A stretch of 64,000 nucleotides of DNA from Aplidium turbinatum (GCA_918807975.1 OU964918.1:50576477-50640476), one strand, 5' to 3'. Numbered from the stretch's first letter, positions 11,196-23,516 are shown. Notes: generated from the sequence alone by a model not told the origin. Numbers and translations: made by a program.

Positions 11196-12421
11196 GTGAC
11201 GTATCCTGGTTGGTTGAGCAAGGGAAGCAACAAAACTCGTGGGGGAATAGAGCGTGCCGAAGGCACGTGTTTTCTAGGGGGGTCCGGGGGCATGCTCCCC
11301 CGGAAATTTTTTGCAAAATTACACTCAAATAATGAATTATACTGCTTTCTGGAAACACTTTTAGGGTAATTTTTGTATGAAATTTATTAGCAGATAAACA
11401 GCTATTAACTTATTAAAGGTAGCTCTTACACACGAACGGGCAAAGGGCAAAAATGCGACTATAATTAGTGAACACCAAAAACTCAGCTACAAAGTCAAGT
11501 CTAGCTTAGACCTCACATATCCTGTCTTATTCCAAAGTCTATCCAGCCAGGATAACAGTGTAAAGCCAACATTTGGCTCAAACTTTTGCTTACAAGGCCG
11601 ATATTATAACCATAACAGTGCCCTAGATTTTCTCATTACATAGCTCACTGGCACAACATCCAACAGAGCAAAGTTGCCAGACTATGAAAAAGTCTTAAAG
11701 CCAAAATAATACAAAGAAAAGGCCAAAACAAGGAAAATATTAGACAAAAAAGGCCAAATGGATATATTTACCTGTTTCTATCAAAAATAATAAAATTTAC
11801 ATATATATTTTATAACTTGTAGTGGATTTTAATAAATTGTAGCAAAAATAATTCTGAAAGTAGCCCGAAAAATAGCAAGTTAGCCTATAAAAGTAGCGGA
11901 TGAGTTTTGATCCGCCACATTACGAGTATTAAACAAGTATAGAACATGTATTGAACAATGTTGAATATGGTTTCATCTGGTAAGGTTACAATATTAGAGA
12001 AATACTGATTATTATGCATTTTGAAAAGTTATTTTAAAAAAAACTAATTCGCGGAATTTGGCTAATCTGGCAACCCCGCGACTGGAAGCAATTTTTAAAT
12101 CGCTTCCAGCGATTAGTTAAAAGAAACGTAAATTGCGAAAACTTTGCGCTGCTTTTTTCCTTTCTTTCAAACTTGTTTCTTCTTATTGCAAAAACGAGAG
12201 CAACGGATGCAATACGAATCTTCGCTTCCGTTGGCTTCCAACTTTTTTAAAATTAAAACCGAGTTCAAAATCATACGGGGGGCATGAGTTAAAAACCGTT
12301 CTAAATCGCATTTAGGTAAAGAAATTACGAAATCGTTTTACTGAAAAATATCAGCTTCTCTTTTTTCAATTTTGACAGGGGAAGCAATGCTTCCCTTGCT
12401 TCCATTGAGGATACGCCCCTG
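11196..12421. mobile_element. non-autonomous hAT, TIR CAGTGACGTATCC
   Basis: Ends CAGTGACGTATCCTGG and GGATACGCCCCTG with the exact 8-bp duplication GAATAAAG (11188-11195 and 12422-12429). Near the ends are gcaagggaagc repeats and gtgccgaaggcacgtg. The interior has the phrases aaggccaaaacaagg and tttggctcaaac but no transposase. A second, inverted copy of the same family is at 53693-55047. Confidence 0.85.
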
Positions 12422-12523
12422 GAATAAAGTAAAGCAGCAAGAATCAGAATTAAAACACGCAACAAGATACCTAGAGGTTAAACTGAATGCAGTGAATGCC
12501 CAAAACCTGTAGGCTACTTTCCA

Positions 12524-12965
12524 CCAGCGTAAATTTATCTATCTATTGGGCACCGTCAAGAAACGTTGAAAAGACATCAGACAAAACAGAAAACAAGGGG
12601 ATTAGCAATAACAATTATAGAGAAGACGCACTGAGAATGGAAAAGGTGAAGCTAAAGTTAAAGTAATTTTTTGTACACAGAGGGGAAATTCTGACCATCT
12701 TTCTGGTTAAGAGCATGTTGTGCTTTCTGGTTTATGTACCACTTTTCTGTAAACTATCTTTTTGTATAATCCTTTTCAGTTTTAAGAATGGTAGCGTTGG
12801 TCCAAGTAATTTTATGGTCTGAATTTATAGAATGTTTGCAAAGAGCGGAATGCTCCGGACGTTGAAATTTAATAGCTCTTTGTAATAACTCTTAATAGCT
12901 CTGTCTTGTCTGATGTCTTTTCAACGTTTCTTGACGGTGCCCAATAGATAGATAAATTTACGCTG
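12524..12965. repeat. inverted repeat of about 65 bp arms
   Basis: Sequence from 12527 (cagcgtaaatttatctatct, then gggcaccgtcaagaaacg) is repeated in reverse complement up to 12965. The spacer of about 310 bp has no gene. No matching target duplication is visible, so it may be a decayed MITE or a local inverted duplication inside the host hAT. Confidence 0.65.
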
Positions 12966-13026
12966 AAATTTACCTTCAAACACAAAATACTCCAAAGATT
13001 CTGCAAACATTCACTTTTAGGCTTCC

Positions 13027-13251
13027 ATGGACAAAGTATATCCCGCAGTTTCAAAATTAGTGATTCAAAAGCTGATTCCATTTGCAACGACTTGGCTTTG
13101 TGAGACTGGATTCAGCGCCAGCATGTGTGCATTGAAAACTAAACAGCGAAACCGGCTGGAAATTGAAACCGGCATTCGGCTATGCCTAAGCAAAATAACG
13201 CCTCAATTTCAAAAACTCACTGACAACAAGGGAGTACAGCTATCTCATTAG
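13027..13251 (+). pseudogene. hAT transposase C-terminal fragment (dimerisation region)
   Basis: Reads VIQKLIPFATTWLCETGFSA, then ALKTKQRNRLEIE and RLCLSKITPQFQKL, ending at a stop at 13249-13251. The pattern 'PF.TT.LCE.GFS' followed by 'K...RNRL' and 'LS...P' is the C-terminal hAT dimerisation region of ZBED5/SCAND3-type proteins. It belongs to the hAT 7092-13432. The upstream transposase is not present as an open reading in this element. Confidence 0.8.
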
Positions 13252-13432
13252 TGATTTGATAAACATATTATTTTCGGAAAAGTTACTGCTTTTGTAGTGC
13301 TGTTTGTTTGCAACGCAATCTTGTAGGCTATAGCTTTTAAAATATTACGACAATTTTCTTGGGTAGCAAGATTTTACCGAAACGAATTCTTTTTTTAAAT
13401 GGGTTGCCTTAAAAACGTGTTGGGAATCACTG

Positions 13433-14240
13433 CAGGGCACGCTTCCGACTGCAAAACGTTCACTTAATTACTTTCTGGAAAAAATGTTTGCGTTTTTTCT
13501 CTGTTCTACCTGCTGCAACTTCTGATTGGTTGAAACGCTGTTCCTGTAACTTAATTCTGATTGGTTCGATATTTCATTGCTTTTGCAGAACTTTTTATGC
13601 TCAAGTGCCTACCATTAACTAACGTAGAATGACGCAGTGTTTATGAATTTTTTATAAATCTATTGGCCCTGTCCTCTATAACAGGGGGGGGGGGGGGGAA
13701 CCAATTTACTATCACGGGCAGCATAAGTTAGAAATATATTTTAGGTGGATCACAAAAATTTTGATTTCCAATGCAACATTGCAAATAGGCCTACTCAAAA
13801 AATGACTAATTTCTATTACACGGTAGGCTTACTGAGATCATACAATAGGCTTACCTACTTGAAAAGATTTCTAGTTGTAAGCTGACTTGCTTTTCCACTG
13901 TTATAAATGAATAGCCCAAGTACCCTAATCAAGTCAATAATATAAGTAAAGAACTACCGGTATGAATTTTCTTAAGCAAGCTTCTCAGGCTGACAATCGT
14001 TGCTTTATCCGAATATTTGCAATAAAGAAATTCCAATCCACTCTACCAAAATTATAATTTCTGCGTTTGTTCAACAACACGAGAAAGTGGGTAGCCAATC
14101 GTAAAAACAAAATATTTAGTCCGCAAACAAAGGTTACACATAATAGAAAGAAAACATAATATGATGCTTTTTAAGTTAGATTTTGAAGGGTGATTTGTCT
14201 AGCTGTGGCAGGTGAAAGTCATAAAAAGTAGTCTATAAAC
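13433..14240. other. unassigned DNA with a G homopolymer
   Basis: No gene recognised. It contains a run of about 16 G at 13684-13699 and a short direct repeat tctgattggtt (about 13522 and 13556). Confidence 0.4.
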
Positions 14241-14711
14241 CAGTGGTTTTCAACCTTTTTGGTGGAACGGAACCCAATGAAACATTCCAAAAGCTCGAGG
14301 AACCCCTGTTCAATAATTTAATTGCCTTATGCAAAAAACATCGTTAAATACAAACATATAAAAACAAACCTAATACTGGCAAAACAAAATGATCTCTAAC
14401 ACGTTCACGGCGATTTGACCCACCGGTGTACAAACGATTAAACTGTCCGAAAGAACTCCTTGAAGCGAAGAAAACATGTCGACGAAATTTGGCGGGAAAG
14501 CAGAAAGTTAACGAAAATTCGGGATCGCAGCGAAAGTGTTAAAGTGTAGCAAATTTATTAATAGTGGAAAACCTAATCAATATTTGATTATATTTAAACA
14601 ATATGCATATAATAATAAAATAGGCTCTAGGATTTGAATGTAAACTTGCGGAACCCCTAGACTTACTGGCGGAACCTTAGGGTTCCGCGGAACCCTGGTT
14701 GAAAACCACTG
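14241..14711. mobile_element. hAT MITE, TIR CAGTGGTTTTCAACC
   Basis: Ends CAGTGGTTTTCAACC and GGTTGAAAACCACTG, with the near-exact 8-bp duplication CTATAAAC/CTATAAGC (14233-14240 and 14712-14719). Subterminal ggaacccctg and gcggaacccta copies are typical of the group. Non-coding. Confidence 0.85.
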
Positions 14712-14719
14712 CTATAAGC

Positions 14720-15859
14720 TATAGTAGGTTCAAACAAAATGCTAAAAGAAGCGAATGAGACAATCTCAGATGGCAGTATGATGTTTTTTCACTAGAGTAA
14801 GATCAAATGCGGTTATGTTGTAGCTCGATAGAATCTAATTTGTCAAAAAACTTAAGTTCGGAGCGTCTGGGTAGCATGTGCGACTGACTAATCGATATGA
14901 ACTGCATGCACTTGGAGTGCTTTTCGGAAATGCTTTAATCAATTTAAGCTTTATCCGACTCATACTATTGTTGATATATTGCTAGAACTCTGTAAGACAA
15001 TAATTTTTATCAAAAAGCCTGGAGTTTTCTTTAAAAGGAGGTCTTGGTAAAGGAAGTTTTCGATGCTGAGTTTGAAAAAAATAACAACGTAATTTGTAAT
15101 CTGTACGGTAAGCCTATTCTTTTGCAAATGACTTTCTCGTTCTTCATTATGTGGCCTTATGATTTAGTGAAATCATTAGCTTCGAATTATATCAAGCCAA
15201 TTTCTCTTTTTAATACCGGCAAAGTAAATCTTCAAACTTGTAGGCCTATTTGTGATTGCATATTTAATAATCACAAATTAAATGACACCACGTAGGCTAA
15301 AGTCTAACAACATTTTATTTTCACATAAAAACACTGAAAATTGAAACCAATATTTTCGAGTCTCGAGGCTTCCTCATTAGCAAAATTAGATGATTCAAGA
15401 CCTAGTTTCTATGTTGAATTAAAGTAGCTTGAAACCATGTAATGTGTCTTGGATTTATATGTTTGTAGGAGCACAACGAAGTAGATTTTCTACCAACTCA
15501 ATATATTCAGAAACTTGTAATATTCTGGAATGTCAAGTATTATGTTGCTTTTCAAAGTCATGTACTGTAGGCTGTTGTGCATCAAGAATGGCCGATACAA
15601 AAATGATGACTTTTGATAATGATTAAATGTTTTGTAAAAGTTTTGAATTCATAAACGTGAGTGTGTGTTTGCTGTTCTTGTTTCAGTAATGCGAGAAAAT
15701 GAACGGTGCAATGCAAAAGCATCTTACATTCTAGGAGGCAAATGGTGTTGTGAATAATCTTGCTCTGATTAATATTTTCCAATTAATATTCAACCCGAAA
15801 CGATGTGAACAACTGACTATAAGCTATACTTTTTATCCAGTAAGAAACTGTCAAGAATA
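14720..15859. other. unassigned DNA
   Basis: AT-rich, with short open readings (for example 15044-15295) that show no recognisable protein. The minus strand at 15345-15395 carries a degenerate copy of the hammerhead-like motif (AATGAGGAAG, then CTCGAAAATA). Confidence 0.4.
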
Positions 15860-15867
15860 CTCTAGCA

Positions 15868-16582
15868 CAACGGTGGGTAAAGTGCGGCTCGTCAACATAC
15901 ATTTTGTGGCTCTTGTATTGAATCGTAATATTACAAAAAAATTAAGATTATACTTTATAAATAACTTATGTTATCACGCGAATTCAACCAAGCAGTGGCG
16001 TACCTAAGGTATGGCAGGCATGGCTCGAGCCATGGGCGCCACATTGATAGAGGCGCGAAAATCGGTTGGTAAAAATTAAGATTTGTTACTTACACTTTCT
16101 TCAAAACCTAATTTGCACCCAATACAATACAAAGATCAAAAAGGAATCTTTTACTGTAGTCATTGTAAAACAATGGAATTGTGACGTTGCAAAAGCAACA
16201 TTGTGCCTCTCCTGGCTCATTTTGCTTTCAGTTAGCAACAATTGAAAGTTTCATAAAGTCGCTAAGCAGCGATTAGTTGAAGCCTAGAAGTAGCACCAGA
16301 ATTTTTATTTATTCATTTTTATAAGAATTTATAACTTTGTAACATCAAAACACCGTGCAACCTTGACAAATGAACACTTGGAAGAATTAATTCGCACAGC
16401 ATTAACAACTTATCGTCCAAATTTTCAGAGATTAGCAAGTCAAGTACAAAATTGATATGGATAAACAATCATTGTGTTTTTATTGCTGTTATGTCATTTT
16501 GTGTCAACTGATTTTGCGGCTCACCAGTGTTTATGGTTTATCCGCAAGCGGCTCTTTCTTTCAACAACTTTGCCCACCCCTG
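15868..16582. mobile_element. hAT MITE with a second hAT terminus inside
   Basis: Ends CAACGGTGGGTAAAGTG and TTTGCCCACCCCTG with the exact 8-bp duplication CTCTAGCA (15860-15867 and 16583-16590). The phrase gcggctc lies just inside both ends. At 15997 a separate hAT-type terminus (CAGTGGCGTACCTAAGG) begins; its partner end was not found. Confidence 0.8.
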
Positions 16583-16590
16583 CTCTAGCA

Positions 16591-17764
16591 TATTTTATTT
16601 TTTATTTTTAGACTTTTTATCGCATGGCTTTATAAAAGATTTAGCAATCTCTATGCTTTTGCACGCAGATGTGCCATTGCAAAGTGTCATTTTTTAACCT
16701 TTCTTCCAATACTAAGTTTTGAGTTATAAACTGTATTCTGTTTCCGTACACATTTTTGACAAGAAGTAATATTTTAGTAGCTCTCTTATAATTAAAAAAT
16801 TGCTGCAAACTTTTCTATTTTCGCAACAGCAGAAAAAAGGTGTTTTTATGTCGAAACAGCATCGCAAGAAAGTTATGAAAAAATTACACTTTAAAAAGTG
16901 TCTGGTATTTCGACTTGAAATCTACCAGAATCAGAAATGAAAATATTGATTCTACTGTAAATACAGCGACAATTAGCAAACTCAGTTTTAAGAATTCATA
17001 AATCCAACTGCTGCAACGATCTTATCTCGATTTGATCATTCACGAATGTAAAGTGCCTGTCTTCAAAACGAAACATCATTACCATGAAAACTTGAACAAA
17101 CTAGTGGTAAGGCTATCGTTAAAATGTTCTGTTGTAGTTTAAGTTATTTGTTACACGATGTATGGATAATAAGTTATCATTGGGGAGTATAGACTAGGCC
17201 TACTAGAGCGTCCAAAATCTACCAAAAGCATATAGCCTACTGCATTTCAGGTCTGCATAGTTGAATGATCATGCAAAAACATGATAAAAATTAATTGCTA
17301 CAGCAAACATGTTCTAACCAACAAAACATATATTACTGCACTTGTTTTCACTTTAACAACATATTTATCTTTACTTCCCGTGTGGAAGTTGCCTTGGTGT
17401 CATTTACTTCACATAAGTTATCGCCATTTATTCTTATATATTTGGACAATTTTTGTTGAAAACTCAAACCAAAGTGGCAGCTTGTTGGTACAGCAGAGCT
17501 GTAAGCAATTTAAAAATTTTCCTTTTAACCAGTGTCTGTAAGCTGCCTTGCATCGAGATAATTTTCTGAAACGGACGCCTTTGACAGCAGCACATTTCCC
17601 TGTAAGACAGTATGCGGAACAGCCAAAAGGTGAAACATAAAAGAAAAGCTTTCATCGTTTCCTTTGGTCGCTTTTTTGATAACGACTAAGTTAGCAACGA
17701 TGTTAAAGTAAATGTAAAATCATTTTTGCAGTTTTTGGATAGATTGTTGAATACAGTAATAAAA
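16591..17764. other. 5' flank of lectin gene A
   Basis: No gene recognised. No clear TATA box was found before the start codon at 17765. A possible 3' splice site (tttttgcag) at about 17727-17735 would allow a 5' UTR intron. Confidence 0.4.
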
Positions 17765-20700
17765 ATGAAATTGATTTGTTGGAGTTTTGTGTTAGCCCTC
17801 GTGGCTACATCTGCTCTTGCAAGTAAGTAAATTATGTTTTCAATATACTTTAAGATTGAAAAAATACTTTGTTAAAGCTGCACATTTAACCTAGGTCTTG
17901 AAGATTAAAGCTACCGTATAGCATCAATTGTAGTTTTTTTCATGTGAGTTTAGTGAAATTGACAGAGCGAAAAACGAAATCTCTATGTCAATGTATTTTT
18001 TGATAGCCTAACATTTTGCTTTTTTTCCAATTTTACATAAATTTGTCTGCACCCAACTATTGGTCCAGACAGAGCCGCCTGGAGATATGCAGCCTAATTT
18101 GTCACAGTTTGCCTACTCTTGCTAAAAGTCTTAGTAAACTTTTTCTGAAATTCACATTATCTTACATTTAATCGCCTCCTGTATCTATGTCAAAAGACGG
18201 TTACAATCTTTCAGGTCTGTTAAAAATGAGAAAACTGTTAACTGGAGATAAGCAGTCTGACTGCAATCACATTTTCACATTTTTTGCAGTAGTGCTACTC
18301 CTTCGAAGTGACATGTTTTAACATAACAACTGTTTTAACATTAGCCTATATATGACTTTTAGACAATCTTAGTCTGACTGTTGGAAAAAATTAGCAAAAG
18401 TTTGAAAATTGTTACAAATCTACATGCATTTTCACGTCATCATGAACCAGAATCATAAGGTTTTCATAAAAATACGTTTGTGGAAACTATATGGTTAGGC
18501 CTTCGTTATAGTCAATCAAATGATCTTATTCTAAAACATAAGAATTTAAATTAAATTATCCAATTTTAAGCGGTTAATCATATTGATTGATTGAATCTTT
18601 ATCCTCGGACTGGGAAAGCTTCTTGTAGAGCTTAATCCTGGCAGTTTTGCATACTTGTAGAGGCTTTGAATCACTGACGCAGGCCCGGTCACCAAGATTC
18701 ACAGAGTGAAGTTTCCGATTGTTGAAGTCTTGTTGCCGGGAAAGTATTCCATCCATTAGATTCCGCTGAATGGAGAGCAGTCCTTAATGTGCGCTGCTCA
18801 AGCACACACCCCGAGAGTCGAACCAGCGCCGCTTGATCTTGAAGCTTCTTCGTTCCAGAAGTCACGCGCTAACCAACTGAGCTATCGGGGCGGACGATAT
18901 TGTCACCAATGCAAAAATTATTATACATTCCATCGTTGTGGACAATAAACAATAACTTGGTGCTTTGTTTCAGGCAACGGCAACTCCTTTCACCATAAGA
19001 TAATTGATCCGGAAATGATCACGGCACCTTCTGTCATTGATGAGGTGTACCCCCATGAGCAGATGCCCATCAAAACTACCGACGAACGATTTGTCGACGA
19101 CAAGGTTAAATATTCAGATGTGATTCAACTTCTGACGACATGGAAAAGCGAAGACAACATCAAACGCATTGTGGCCTGTGACAACTCTCAGTATGTTCAG
19201 GCGAGCTGTCCGGTTGGTGAGACGATCTACGTACGAGATGGGTTCTTTGGTAGAGATGACACCACAACGTAAGTAATAAGTAATAACATAAGGTAAACTG
19301 CAATGTTTTTATATGTAGAAGACTGTAAGGTAATGGGAATTACTTTAGAATGAATCGAATACAGTATAGTACCCAATTATCTATATTTATAACCAACTTG
19401 ACCTACAATCTATAGAGTTTTAATTTTTCTGGTCGTTAGAATAAAAACAATAAAAAAACTCATAATTAAATTTTTTAATAAGTGCATCGCATATGGATTT
19501 TCATAATTAAATTGATTTTCGCAATTTTAAGTTGTCTACTTCAACTTTTTATGAAGGATAATTTTTTCACTGAAACTGCGTAAAGCTGAAAAATGTAGAC
19601 AAGCCTCAATAAGACAGTTCCAACATGATATAAATGTGATCAGTAGGCTACTAGCTCGATTGCGTATTGCTACAATCACTTACCAATAGGCCTAAATTAC
19701 TTGCTTTTACAAAACAAAAATATGCAAAGAGTTGTTTTGCATGTCAAGTTGTCCTCGTATTGGCCGACCAATGCAAACTATGAATGACCGACCAATACAA
19801 ACTATTCGATGCTCTTCGCCTCTATCTCTGTGGAAGCTGAAACAATCTTGCGACTACAAGAATACTTGCCTGCTTCAACCGCACACTTCGATTTTCGGAG
19901 AACCTTGCGTTGGAACTCCCAAATACATCAAAATGACTTATTATTGTATTCCACGCAGTAAGTTATCTGTCATAAACTATGAAATATCGATGTGGAGAAA
20001 TATTAATAAGATAGTGAAGTAGCCTAACTCACTGCACATGGTAACACTGCACAGGCCTATGCAGAAATAGAAATCTTCTCATTTTTGACATCATTTTAAG
20101 GTTCGTTTTTGTCGTTTCCATCGATTTCTACACTCTTTCTTTGCTATAGTAAGTAATATTCAGAAACAAAAGGGTCAGAAACTTTTATGATTGGAAACTT
20201 TGATTATCAGAAACAAACAAATGAATTTTTGCCTGGACTATTGTGACTTCTTTTTTAGAACTTATTTGACGACCAACAACTTAATGTTGCTGTAAAAAAT
20301 AAACTCTCGGCAGCAGACGGTTCAACAAAAAATACAAACATTTTTTGTATTTGCAGTGTCTATCCAATTTAAGGAACACATAAAAACTCTTTCTCCAAAG
20401 CTTTCCCCGATAATCGATGCAGTTCTCTTTAAAATTCTGAAAGAGTTGCCGAAGTCTGAGATCACCGGCCAGAAGTTTGTCTTCCCAACTGAAACCCCCT
20501 TCGGCATGACACCTTTGATCCAGAAAACTCATGTTAAGGAAATTGTTGCTTGTGAGAATTCGATCAACACCTGGGCGAGATGTTCAGAAGGCCGCGTCAT
20601 CTCAGTTCAGTATGGATTCTATGGGCGAGATGATTCTCAAACGTAAGCTGATGCTGCATATTGACTTATTAAGAAAATAATTTTAGTCAGTATTATAAAA

Positions 20701-23423
20701 ATAAAGCTTTGGTAAAGAATTTGCTTTGTTGAGCCATAGACAGAGAAATTATAAAAATAAAGATAACTTTATGTTTTTTATTGTGTACAGTTAAAAGTCT
20801 GTTTAACGTTAATTTGAACTTGTAGGCCAATATAATTTATACGATATAGCCATGTAACGATATTTCATTACTTTGTTACAGAAAAAAAAAATCTATTGTT
20901 TCTATTGTTTCAACGTTTCTATTGCTTCATTCTTAGATGCTCTCGTTTTGACCTCCCCATCAAAACCACCAAATGCGCGACCCCATCCTCTTTGTTGAAG
21001 TTGAAACAGTCTTGCAATTATAAGAACACCTGCTTGCTTCAACCTTTGACTTCTATTTACGGTGATTTTTGCGTTGGAACTCCAAAGTACATCAAGATGA
21101 GTTACCAATGTAAGCAGAACAATAAAATAGTGTAAAGCAGTTTTGTTGAAACGTTCACCGTGATATGCTTGCAACGGATAATCAAAACTCTTGGGAAACT
21201 TGACTTCTTTTTGTAAACATAGAACCAGACTCTTTACCACAGAACCAAAGCCAGAAAGGCACTGGAAGAAATGCAAGAGTAACCATTGTTTTGTGAAAAT
21301 ATAGTTAACCTATAGATGACACAAATATTCATTATTATTTGAGGCTTTGGTACAAATTTTCATTTACGCTTTTGATAAAACATAAGAAACATTAAAATAA
21401 AACACTTTCATCGTTTCAAGTATTGAAAACAACAATATACTTAAATAATAAATGATTTTTGAACTTCTATGTATGTTTTTATTTCCCGATTTCTAGTTGC
21501 AATAACACTTGACAATGTTCTTGTTTTTTATTTATTTTTAAGCAATTCAACCATGGACTAATCAAATCTGTCTAACCTTTATGTATAACAATAAAATAAC
21601 TGAAAGTAAATATCGACCACAATCCAATGACGTACCGTGGCATAGTTATCATTCTTATAGCTCAGCATCAAAAAAATAATTTTCTTATTTTAGTATTGGA
21701 CTTAATTTAATTGCACTTGTATTTATTTTTTTTTGAATAGTATTTTAATATTAAAAAGTTAATTTTGTGATTTGGTTCTTTTTGTAGGTCTCGATGTGCA
21801 GCAATTGCTGAGGAACACAGACGTTGAAACTCTCCTTCCAATAATTTTAAGAGAAAAACTTGGAAACGTTGTTACCAGTGACCTAACTGAAGATCAAGTT
21901 TTGCTCCAAAGGTTGGTTAAAGAATATTTGAGAAACAGACTACCAAAGCAGCTTGAAGAAATGAGACCATTTGGAGGAGAGCAAATTGCCACGAAGAAAG
22001 AACAAATTTTAAACCAATTGATCAAACAACAAATCTCAAGACAGCATGGACAAATCGGACAGTTTATGGTTAGAGGCGTGCAACAACAAGAATTTTGGAA
22101 GAATCCAATGACTGATGAAGTTCGAAGACAGCATTTGGTCAAGCAAGAAATGGGCTTTCCTATTTCCAACATCCTCGAACAGTATGAGACATATAATAAA
22201 CACGGTAATTTTGTTATATCGAGCTGTACTAACACTTGGCCTTAGAATATTCTTATTTATTTAACGTTCTGTATTTCAGTAGTAGTCTCATCAATTGATG
22301 GATAGCCAAAATTTATAGCAACAAAGATTAACCACAAAGGATGGCATGGCTTAGTTATTTTTATTTATCATAAAAAAATTATGTTCTTACAAACAAATTT
22401 TTTAACTGTGCAATCTTTATATTTTTGAATTTTTTCAATATTTCTAGGTCTCAATGTGCAACAGTTGTCGGAGACGCAAAAACTGGAGACGTTGCTTTCA
22501 AAAATGGTTGGAGAAAGGCAATGGGGAAATGTTGCAAGGAGATACAAAAGTGAAGATCAAGTGTCGAACAGATTGGTTGAGGAATTGATGGAAAATCGGC
22601 TACAGAACAAATTCAAGGAAACAAGACCATTTCAACGACCAAGACCATTTGGACGAGAGCAAGTTGACGTGAAGAAACAATTCCTGAATCAATGGATCAA
22701 AGAACAAACCCCGAGACCACATGGACGAATCGAACAGGTTGTGGTAAGAGACGTCGATCAAAAAGAAAGTTGGAAAAATCCGATGACTGAAGAACTTCGT
22801 AGACGTCATGTGGTTAGGCAAGAGATGGGCCTTCCAGTCTTCAGCAACATCCAACAACATGACACACCAAATGAACTTGTTGTGTGCGAAAACGACACCT
22901 TTTTGTTGCATTGCCCGGTGAACCATGTCATTCAAGTTGTCAATGGATACTTCGGACGAACTAACATTAAGACGTAAGTATCTTTCAAAGAATATTTTGC
23001 ACGATTATTGTCTGAAAATATCGATAAAGCCGATTAGTTTTAATTGAAGATTGTTGTTGCCTTACATGCAATAAAGTGTCACCGTAGACTTAATCAAATT
23101 GGATGAGACATAGAGTAAAAAAAAGTAGTACTCTTCTCAGTCATCATTATGTCAACTGAATTTAACGTGTTAATTAACAGCAGTTCTTTGAATTTGTATT
23201 TATTTACTTAATGTATTTTTCAACTCAATTCAGATGCCAAAACGAGCCCATCTTGCCATCTCCAATCACTTGCACAAGTCCAAGCTCACTCGTTGTCCTG
23301 AGAAGACAGTGCCATGGCTACGAACGGTGTGTCTTGAAAGCTTCCCACTCCATGTTCGGTTATCACTGCATGGACATGCAAAGCTACATCAAGATGACGT
23401 ACAAATGCGTCCTTGCATTGTAA
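17765..23423 (+). CDS. multidomain SUEL-type rhamnose-binding lectin, gene A
   Basis: Secreted lectin of the Gal_lectin/SUEL family, expected to bind rhamnose or galactose. Coding exons: 17765-17822, 18974-19268, 19749-19957, 20357-20642, 20937-21109, 21788-22204, 22448-22973, 23234-23423; total 2154 nt, 717 codons, all joins in frame with GT-AG introns. The start gives a clear signal peptide (MKLICWSFVLALVATSALA). Three SUEL domains follow, each split after the (F/Y)GR motif by a phase-2 intron. Domain 1: ACDNS, FFGRDD, then EPCVGTPKYIKM. Domain 2: ACENS, FYGRDD, then GDFCVGTPKYIKM. Domain 3: VCENDT, YFGRTN, then YHCMDMQSYIKM. Domains 1 and 2 each have the eight family cysteines. Exons 6 and 7 carry cysteine-free charged modules (WKNPMT, QEMG). 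AATAAA is at 23517. A SINE sits in intron 1. Gene B is its inverted partner. Exon choice is from splice signals and frame, without transcript data. Confidence 0.9.
18582..18894 (-). repeat. tRNA-SINE, long subtype, in intron 1 of gene A
   Basis: On the minus strand it starts with ccgccccgatagctcagttg, carries the extra arm (cttctggaacgaagaagctt) and B box, and ends in (AATC)n, seen on the plus strand as attgattgattgaatc. Gene B has no SINE at the matching place, so this insertion came after the gene duplication or was lost in B. Confidence 0.92.
21110..21135 (+). other. alternative short C-terminus of gene A (intron 5 retention)
   Basis: If the donor at 21110 (T|GTAAGC inside the last Cys codon of SUEL domain 2) is not used, translation reads KQNNKIV and stops at 21133-21135. 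This gives a 348-codon, two-lectin protein. AATAAA occurs at 21120 and 21396. The same tail and stop exist in gene B (39835-39861). The short form is a prediction. Confidence 0.5.
21788..22204 (+). other. module-only exon of gene A (phase 1-1)
   Basis: Exon 6, 139 codons with no cysteine after the junction residue. Conserved blocks shared with exon 7 and with gene B: LDVQQLL, ETLL, GNV, EDQ, RLV, NRL, RPFGGEQ, LNQLIKQQ, HGQI, WKNPMTDE, QEMGFP. It is rich in Q, E, K and R and looks helical. I know no domain family for it. Because both its ends are phase 1, it can be gained or skipped without changing frame. Confidence 0.8.
22205..22245 (+). pseudogene. decayed SUEL start after exon 6 of gene A
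   Basis: Past the donor at 22204 the frame continues NFVISSCTNTWP and stops. This resembles the start of SUEL domain 3 in exon 7 (LVVCENDTFLL). It suggests exon 6 once continued into a lectin half-domain that is now intron. The resemblance is short. Confidence 0.4.
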
Positions 23424-23516
23424 ATTTGTGATATTGATGATGGAGAAAACATAGAAGCAACTGCTTGTTTTTTTTTGCTTTGTTTTTGGAGCATTGTATA
23501 ACTGGAATATTGTATC

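Larger units (their letters stand above)
7092..13432 (+). mobile_element. hAT element (ZBED/SCAND3-like), host of two later insertions
   Basis: The left end AAGTGGTTCCCAAC and right end GTTGGGAATCACTG are inverted repeats of the common hAT terminus CAGTGGTTCCCAAC. A clean 8-bp target duplication was not found, so the ends are slightly uncertain. A plus-strand C-terminal transposase fragment lies at 13027-13251. Two later hAT elements (7520-11141 and 11196-12421) landed inside it, 54 bp apart. Confidence 0.7.

Noticed and set aside
12524-12965. hAT or other MITE at the 65-bp inverted repeat
   Set aside because: Inverted arms are clear but the flanks show no target duplication, so it is kept only as an inverted repeat.
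15044-15295. 83-codon open reading as a gene
   Set aside because: No recognisable motif, no supporting splice or polyadenylation context, and length within chance for AT-rich DNA.
20902-21276. 124-codon minus-strand open reading over lectin exon 5
   Set aside because: It is antisense to a well-supported lectin exon with splice signals and family cysteines.
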